From: JACDCA01 sp040881785
GTDB taxonomy: Bacteria > Acidobacteriota > Vicinamibacteria > Vicinamibacterales > 2-12-FULL-66-21
Direction of reading: 5' to 3'
NCBI GenBank assembly: GCA_040881785.1
Contig: JBBECO010000049.1
Span: forward strand, 1 to 39,495
Length of the DNA stretch: 39,495 bases
The notes beneath the pieces were generated by a model, which did no database searches, was not told where the DNA came from, and worked only from the letters and a program-made list of their open reading frames with translations. The stretch's first letter is position 1; every line of letters starts with the position of its first letter. A program made the position numbers and the translations under genes. Below are positions 34,829-39,495 of the stretch, piece after piece.

Positions 34829-36598
34829 TTGGCCATCGACCGCGAAGCGACTCTGAAGAATGCGGAGAAGTTCCTCCGTGTCGGCCGCCTGGACGCGGCC
34901 ATAACGGAGTACGCACGCGTGGTCGAGGACCAGCCGCGCGACTGGGCGACGGCCAACACGCTCGGCGATCTCTACGTGCGTGCCGCGCAGTCGGACCGCG
35001 CCGTGGCGCTCTACAAGCGAATCGCCGAGCACCTGCACACCGAGGGCTTCTACCCGAAGGCCGCCGCGCTCTACAAGAAAATCCTCAAGATCGCGCCGGA
35101 GGATGAAGCCGCGCAAATCCAGCTGGCGGAAATCTCGGTGCGGCAGGGGCTGCTCGCCAACGCGAAGGCCTACTACGCCGCCGTCGCCAGCCGCCGGCGG
35201 CACCGGGGTGACGCGGCCGGCGCCGATGAGATTGCGATCCGCCTGGGCGCGGTCGATCCGGCCGATCTATCCGCCCGCCTCGGCGCGGCGCGCGCGCTGG
35301 AGCAGACCGGCGACCTGCCGCGGGCCGCCGCCCACTACCGCGAGCTGTACGACGAGCTCATGGAAAAGGGGCGGGACGAGGACGCCGCCGCGGCGCTGCA
35401 GGATTGCGTGCGGTGCGACCCGGCCGTGCGCGACACGGCGATGCTGCTGCCGCTGGCCGCGATCGAGCTGCGCGCCGGCCGGCTCGATGCCGCGCGCGCG
35501 CTGTTGCCCGACGTGCTGGCACGGCGCGAGCGCGGGCGTGACGAGATCGTCGCGCTCGCCTGGACGCTGACCGACCGCCACGTGGAGGCCGCCGTGCTGT
35601 GCGTCGAGGCGGCGGCAGACGCGTCGATCGCGGCCGGGGAGTTTGCGGAGGCGGCCGCCATCCTGCAAGAGTTCGCCACGCGCGTGCCGGGCGAGATCGG
35701 GACGCTGTTGCGGCTCGTCGAAGTGTCGGTGGACGCCGGGCTCGAGGCGGCGATGTACGAGGCGCAGGCGCAGCTGGCCGATGCGTACCTGGACGCGCAG
35801 CGGCCCGATGAGGCGCGCGTGATCGCCGAGGACCTCGTCGCACGCGAGCCGTGGGACGCGACGCACACGGACCGGCTGCGGCGGGCGCTGCAGATGCTCG
35901 AGGTGCCCGACGTGGACGCGGCGATCGCGGCGTGCGTCCAGGCCTCGGCTCCGGATCCGGCCGACGCCCTGGACGACCTGCCGGCGGCCCCGCCCGCTGA
36001 ATCAATGCCGCCGGCCCCGGCGTCCGCCCCGCAGCCCCCGGCCCCGCGGCCCGCGGCTCCGGCGCCCCTCAACGCCGAAATCGATCTGACGGCGCTGCTG
36101 AGCGAGCTCGAACGTCCGGCGGGCGTGCCGGAACCGCCAGCGCGTGGTCCTCGTCCCACGCGAGACCTCGAGGAGGTGTTTGCGGGACTGCGCGACGAGG
36201 CCGGCCGCGTGGAGGACACCGACGACAGCGGAGAGCACATGGCCATCGCTCGCTCCTACATGGAGATGGGCACCCCGGAGGAGGCGATGAGCTCGCTCGA
36301 GATCGCCGCGCGGTCGCCGCACCACCGGTTCGCCGCCGCGTCGGCGCTGGCTCATATCTATCGTGACCAGAGCGACCTCGCGCGCGCCATCGACTGGTTC
36401 GAGCGCGCCGCTGAAGCGCCCGCCCCGACCCCCGAGGAAGGCTACGCGTTGCTGTACGATCTGGGGGATGTCCTCGACAGCATGGGCGAAACGGCGCGCG
36501 CGCTTGCGGTCTTCCTGGAACTGGCGGCCGACGCGCCCGGGTTCCGTGACGTCGGCGCGCGCGTGACGCAGCTCTCCAACGCGGGAACGGAAGGCTGA
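34829..36598 (+). CDS. Large TPR-repeat protein, unknown function
   Basis: A 589-residue helical-repeat protein. N-terminal TPRs are clear (NAEKFLRVGRLDAAITEYAR, GDLYVRAAQSDRAVALYKRI, EGFYPKAAALYKKILKIAPE). The helical part runs to about residue 380, then a Pro/Ala-rich linker (390-430). C-terminal TPRs follow (ARSYMEMGTPEEAMSSLEIA, IYRDQSDLARAIDWFERAAE). There is no signal peptide, so it is cytosolic and presumably a scaffold. The start is TTG 34829; no ATG is available nearby in frame. The spacing suggests transcription with rnhB. Its partner is unknown. Confidence 0.8.
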   Translation: MAIDREATLKNAEKFLRVGRLDAAITEYARVVEDQPRDWATANTLGDLYVRAAQSDRAVALYKRIAEHLHTEGFYPKAAALYKKILKIAPEDEAAQIQLAEISVRQGLLANAKAYYAAVASRRRHRGDAAGADEIAIRLGAVDPADLSARLGAARALEQTGDLPRAAAHYRELYDELMEKGRDEDAAAALQDCVRCDPAVRDTAMLLPLAAIELRAGRLDAARALLPDVLARRERGRDEIVALAWTLTDRHVEAAVLCVEAAADASIAAGEFAEAAAILQEFATRVPGEIGTLLRLVEVSVDAGLEAAMYEAQAQLADAYLDAQRPDEARVIAEDLVAREPWDATHTDRLRRALQMLEVPDVDAAIAACVQASAPDPADALDDLPAAPPAESMPPAPASAPQPPAPRPAAPAPLNAEIDLTALLSELERPAGVPEPPARGPRPTRDLEEVFAGLRDEAGRVEDTDDSGEHMAIARSYMEMGTPEEAMSSLEIAARSPHHRFAAASALAHIYRDQSDLARAIDWFERAAEAPAPTPEEGYALLYDLGDVLDSMGETARALAVFLELAADAPGFRDVGARVTQLSNAGTEG

Positions 36599-36630
36599 TC
36601 ATTTCCGTTTTCACGCGCCTCATTCTCGCG

Positions 36631-36861
36631 GTGTACTTTCTGGAGGCCGGCCTGGTCCTGCTGGTGGCGCCGTGGTCTCCGTTCTGGTTCCGCAACGTGT
36701 TTGCGCAGTATCCGGCGGTGGCGGATCTGCTGGCGAACCCGTATGTGCGCGGCGCGGTCTCCGGCATTGGCCTGGTCACCGCGCTGGCGGGGCTTGCGGA
36801 GCTCGCCGGGGCCTTTTCGCGCCGGGGCCGTCAGGATCCCGGCCGGCCGTCCACGCCATGA
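36631..36861 (+). CDS. Small membrane protein, unknown function
   Basis: About 76 residues with two hydrophobic segments (YFLEAGLVLLVAPWSPFWFR and AVSGIGLVTALAGLAELAGA). The frame stays open upstream, and ISVFTRLILAVYF would complete the first helix. An ATT at 36601 or ATC at 36598 with GGAAGG 7 bases ahead could be the true start, so GTG 36631 is only the first conventional codon. It overlaps thiE by 4 bases. The family is not recognised. Confidence 0.65.
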   Translation: MYFLEAGLVLLVAPWSPFWFRNVFAQYPAVADLLANPYVRGAVSGIGLVTALAGLAELAGAFSRRGRQDPGRPSTP

Positions 36862-37523
36862 GCGGGATGGTCGCCACCTCTCCGTTCATCTGCATCGTGA
36901 CGCGGGGCCGCGGCGCGGCGGGTACCGAGGAGCGCCGCCGGCTCGTGGAGCGCCTGGCGGCCGGCGCGCGCGCCGGAGCGTCCATGGTGCAGATTCGTGA
37001 GCGGCAGTTCGACGATCGGCAGCTGATGTCCTTCGTCCAGGACGTCGTCGCGGCGGTACGGCCGGCAGGCACGCACGTGCTCGTCAACGAGCGCACGGAT
37101 GTGGCGCTGGCGGCGGGCGCGAACGGCGTCCACCTGAAAAGCGACGGACCGTCCGCCCCCGACGTGCGCCGCATCGTGCCGCGGGGGTTTCTGATCGGCC
37201 GGTCGGTCCATGCGGAAGCGGAAGCCGCCGCCGTGGCTGCGGCCGGAGGCTGCGATTACCTGATGTTCGGCACGGTGTTTCCCTCGACGAGCAAGGCGGG
37301 GGACCATCCGGTCGCGGGGCTCGAGGCGCTGCGGCGCACGTGCGCGGCGGTGTCGCTTCCGGTGATCGCCATCGGCGGCGTGTCGGTCGTGCGGGCGGCC
37401 GACGTGCGCGCCGCCGGCGCCGCGGGGATGGCCGCCATCAGCCTCTTTGCAGAGGCACCGGACATCGCCGCCGTCACGGCGTCCCTGCGCGATGCGTTGA
37501 CACCACCGCAGAGGAACGTCTAA
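36858..37523 (+). CDS. thiE: Thiamine phosphate synthase (ThiE/TenI family)
   Basis: A 221-residue TIM-barrel enzyme that joins thiazole and pyrimidine phosphates. It has MVQIRERQFDDRQL, VLVNERTDVALAAGANGVHL, YLMFGTVFPSTSKAG, and PVIAIGGVSVVRAADVRAAG. A TenI-type homologue without synthase activity cannot be excluded, because no other thi gene or TPP riboswitch is nearby. It starts on ATGA with the small membrane protein. Confidence 0.88.
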   Translation: MSGMVATSPFICIVTRGRGAAGTEERRRLVERLAAGARAGASMVQIRERQFDDRQLMSFVQDVVAAVRPAGTHVLVNERTDVALAAGANGVHLKSDGPSAPDVRRIVPRGFLIGRSVHAEAEAAAVAAAGGCDYLMFGTVFPSTSKAGDHPVAGLEALRRTCAAVSLPVIAIGGVSVVRAADVRAAGAAGMAAISLFAEAPDIAAVTASLRDALTPPQRNV

Positions 37524-37524
37524 A

Positions 37525-38337
37525 TTGAGCGCGGCTATGACTGATTTTGGCGGGAAACTGCGCCAGGCGCGTGAGGGGCGCGGGATCTCGCTGCGGCAGA
37601 TCGCGGCCAGCACGAAGATCTCGGTCGCATCCCTCGAGGCGCTCGAGCGCAATGACATCTCGAAGCTGCCCGGCGGCATCTTCAGCCGTTCGTTCGTTCG
37701 GTCGTACGCCGCCGAGGTCGGGCTCGACCCCGAGGAGACCGTCAACGAGTTCCTCGAGCGCTTCCAGGGTGAGCCGACACCCGAACGCGGGCCGGTCGTG
37801 CAGGTGCCGGAGGAGGAGATCGCCTTCGAGCGGCACAAGCAGCGCATGGCCCGCGTCTTCCTGTTTGCGGTCGGGGTCATGCTCCTCGCGGCCGCCATCC
37901 TGGTGTACGTGCTCCTGCGCAACCGTCCAGGCACGGAGACGCCGGCTGAAGGCGCGGGCGCGCGTATGGTCACCCCCGCCGAGCCGCCGGCGAGCGGGAC
38001 TTCCGCCGGACAGCCAGCCACTCAGGAACCTGCCGCCGCCGCACCCGTGAGCGCAGCGCCCCCGCCGGCGACCCGTGGTCCGATGCGTCTCGAACTGCAC
38101 CCGACCGGGCCGTGCTGGATCAGCGTGGAGGTAGACGGCAAGGTCGTCCTCGCACGCATGATGCAGCCCGGCGAGCGGGAGACGCTGACGGTGCGCGACG
38201 GCGTGGCGATCACCGTGGGCGACGCCGCGGCGTTTGCGTTCACGATCGACGGGCGCGAGGGCCGCCCGCTCGGCGGCGCCGGGGAAGTGAAGACCGCCCG
38301 CATCACCCGCGCGACGCTGGCGGAATTCGTCCGCTGA
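37525..38337 (+). CDS. RodZ-like helix-turn-helix membrane protein
   Basis: About 270 residues. A cytosolic N-terminal HTH of the RodZ type (FGGKLRQAREGRGISLRQIA, SLEALERNDISKLPGGIFSR, FVRSYAAEVGLDPEETVNEF) is followed by one transmembrane helix near residue 115 (VFLFAVGVMLLAAAILVYVL), a Pro/Ala-rich linker and a β-rich C-terminal domain (CWISVEVDGKVVLARMMQPG) like DUF4115. RodZ links MreB to the elongation machinery, so a cell-shape role is plausible. TTG 37525 has GAGGA at good spacing; ATG 37537 is the alternative. Confidence 0.85.
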   Translation: MSAAMTDFGGKLRQAREGRGISLRQIAASTKISVASLEALERNDISKLPGGIFSRSFVRSYAAEVGLDPEETVNEFLERFQGEPTPERGPVVQVPEEEIAFERHKQRMARVFLFAVGVMLLAAAILVYVLLRNRPGTETPAEGAGARMVTPAEPPASGTSAGQPATQEPAAAAPVSAAPPPATRGPMRLELHPTGPCWISVEVDGKVVLARMMQPGERETLTVRDGVAITVGDAAAFAFTIDGREGRPLGGAGEVKTARITRATLAEFVR

Positions 38338-39101
38338 TGGACGCCGGCGTCCGTTCCCCGCTCATCGATTTCTTTCGTCGGGGTGAAGTGGCGGCCGACG
38401 TGCGGCTGCTCGCCGCGCAGGGCGCGCTTGCGCCGCGGGCCCACGAGCAGCTGGCGCTGCTGCTCCTGCTGGCGGATGATCCCGACCCCGTCGTCGCGCG
38501 GACGGCCGCGGCGACGATCGACCTGCTGCCGCCGGCGTCCGTCGCCAGGTTCATCGCCCGGACGGACGTCCCGGCGCCGATGCGGGAGTTCTTCACCGCG
38601 CGCGGGATCCAGCCCGAGCCTGGGGCGGCGGCGGACGATCAACCGCTGGTGGACACGGGTGATGAGGTCCTCGCCGCGGCCAGCGAGGAGGAGCGCACCG
38701 ACCCGCGGGTGCTCTCGCTGCTGCCGGTGATCGACCGGATGAAACTGGCGATGAAGGGGACGCGCGAGCAGCGTGCGCAGTTGATCCGCGATTCCAACAA
38801 GCTCGTCGCCATCTCGGTGCTGAGCAGTCCCAAGCTGAACGAGGCGGAGATCGAGTCCTTCGCGAAGATGGCCAATCTGACCGAGGACGTCCTGCGGGTG
38901 ATCGCCTCGAACCGCGCCTGGGTGAAGAACTACAACGTCGTGGCGGCGCTCACGAAGAACCCGAAGACGCCACCGGCGCTGGCGATGAATTTCCTGCAGC
39001 GCCTCAACGAGCGCGACCTGAAGAAGCTCGCTTTCGACCGGAACGTCTCCGAGCCGGTGCGCCTGGCGGCGCGGAAGTTCGCGACGAAGGGCGAACGCTG
39101 A
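38337..39101 (+). CDS. Helical protein of unknown function (HEAT/DUF2336-like)
   Basis: A 254-residue helical, cytosolic protein without signal or membrane segments. It looks like a string of helix pairs (VAADVRLLAAQGALAPRAHE, IDRMKLAMKGTREQRAQLIR, KLVAISVLSSPKLNEAEIES, and VVAALTKNPKTPPALAMNFL), which recalls HEAT or DUF2336-like repeats. The start overlaps the RodZ-like stop (TGATG), so the two are probably coupled. Its last 98 bases overlap the convergent gene 39004-39318. Function unknown. Confidence 0.75.
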   Translation: MDAGVRSPLIDFFRRGEVAADVRLLAAQGALAPRAHEQLALLLLLADDPDPVVARTAAATIDLLPPASVARFIARTDVPAPMREFFTARGIQPEPGAAADDQPLVDTGDEVLAAASEEERTDPRVLSLLPVIDRMKLAMKGTREQRAQLIRDSNKLVAISVLSSPKLNEAEIESFAKMANLTEDVLRVIASNRAWVKNYNVVAALTKNPKTPPALAMNFLQRLNERDLKKLAFDRNVSEPVRLAARKFATKGER

Positions 39102-39318
39102 ACTCCTTGCGCATTTCGGCCAGACCGTCCATGTAGACCGTCGCCCGCTGGCGTTCGTCCGGTGTGTCGATGCTCTTGAGGAGGTCGATGGCCCGGTCGA
39201 AGTCCCGCAGGATCGTTCCCTTCGTCGTCTTGAAGTAGATGTCCCGGATCTCGGCGAGGACCTCGTCGGTCGGCCGTGGTGGCGGCGGCACGGGATTCAA
39301 GAAGATCGTCTTTGCCAT
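39004..39318 (-). CDS. Small protein of unknown function with 3' overlap
   Basis: A 104-residue protein. The first 70 residues look genuine (AKTIFLNPVPPPPRPTDEVL, IRDIYFKTTKGTILRDFDRA, IDLLKSIDTPDERQRATVYM). The last 30 are Arg/Ser/Pro-rich and lie antisense to the neighbour's 3' end, as if an original stop was lost and translation runs on. No ribosome site is clear before ATG 39318. The family is not recognised. Confidence 0.55.
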   Translation of the reverse strand: MAKTIFLNPVPPPPRPTDEVLAEIRDIYFKTTKGTILRDFDRAIDLLKSIDTPDERQRATVYMDGLAEMRKEFSVRPSSRTSAPPGAPARRRSGRKRASSGRAR

Positions 39319-39325
39319 AGATTCC

Positions 39326-39434
39326 CGCCCGACCTGAAGGTCATGCCCTTGCCGCTGCCGCCCGACCTGAAGGTCGGGCCTACGTCTGTCCGCCGGCTGC
39401 CCACTTCGTGTAGGCCCGGCCTTCAGGCCGGGCG
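39326..39434. repeat. GTAGGCCCGACCTTCAGGTC-type palindromic repeats
   Basis: CGCCCGACCTGAAGGTC occurs at 39326-39342 and 39359-39375; the second copy completes the palindrome CCCGACC-TGAA-GGTCGGG. An inverted relative GTAGGCCCGGCCTTCAGGCC with a GGGCG end lies at 39410-39434. Such palindromes are common between genes in several high-GC phyla. The third copy overlaps the stop of the edge gene. Confidence 0.75.
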
Positions 39435-39495
39435 TCTCCGGTTTCTCCGCAGCGAGGCGCGGAACGCCTCCACCGGCTGCGTATTGAGCACGTCC
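39423..39495 (-). CDS. C-terminal end of a gene cut by the window
   Basis: The minus strand is open from the window edge to a TGA at 39423-39425, encoding DVLNTQPVEAFRASLRRNRR then RPA. The third positions are G/C-rich as in neighbouring genes. The stop codon falls within a palindromic repeat. Too short to identify. Confidence 0.5.
   Translation of the reverse strand, partial: DVLNTQPVEAFRASLRRNRRRPA

Noticed and set aside
36600..36860. TPP riboswitch ahead of thiE
   Set aside because: The upstream region is coding, the thiE start overlaps the preceding gene, and no THI-box core was visible.

Overview
The window is high-GC DNA packed with genes on both strands. It most resembles a member of the Acidobacteriota, probably the Vicinamibacteria. 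The reasons are the MacB/FtsX-like 'ADOP' permease at the left edge (a family named for acidobacterial duplicated orphan permeases), a CIRCE-controlled groESL operon, the gene order ffh-rpsP-khpA-rimM-trmD-rplS-rnhB, and the many junctions filled with short phased repeats. The lineage is an inference from gene content, not from a marker tree.

Layout. Positions 1-9000 look like accessory DNA: a 5'-cut ADOP permease lacking part of its second extracellular domain, a gene fragment, a brnT/brnA toxin-antitoxin pair, a large two-phosphatase fusion protein, a decayed second copy of the brnT promoter and 5' end, tag, a frameshifted secreted protein, an atypical creatininase-like protein and a Xre/RES toxin-antitoxin pair with a strong palindromic operator. 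Positions 8900-19800 hold groL-groES (minus) with two CIRCE sites around a sigma70 promoter, a small Fis-type HTH gene, purC, a DUF4097-like protein, a divergent flippase-like membrane protein, nrdR, an NtrY/NtrX two-component system and ftcD. Positions 19833-29373 are one long head-to-tail run (TPR protein, RDD protein, pgpA, cinA, thpR, plsY, gpsA, ftsY, ribD, ribE, ribBA), most joined by 1-26 base overlaps. A GxxExxY nuclease-like gene lies between inverted copies of a CGCAAAG-type repeat. Positions 30232-34798 are the SRP/ribosome-assembly run, and 34829-39101 carry a TPR protein, a small membrane protein, thiE, a RodZ-like protein and an unknown protein. The right edge holds one small minus-strand gene and the tail of another.

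Most notable signals. (1) A 62-base element with 59 identities precedes both rpsP and rplS. It folds into the same two hairpins at both sites, all three differences leave the fold intact, and it could be a ribosomal-protein leader. (2) Four junctions carry arrays of 7-base units facing their own reverse complement. The four have different sequences but the same architecture, and two other junctions have 9-base versions. (3) A PPP-like phosphatase with a degenerate first metal motif is fused to a HAD-like domain and a possible carbohydrate-binding tail. (4) The brnTA operator and 5' end are duplicated 3.3 kb away as a relic.
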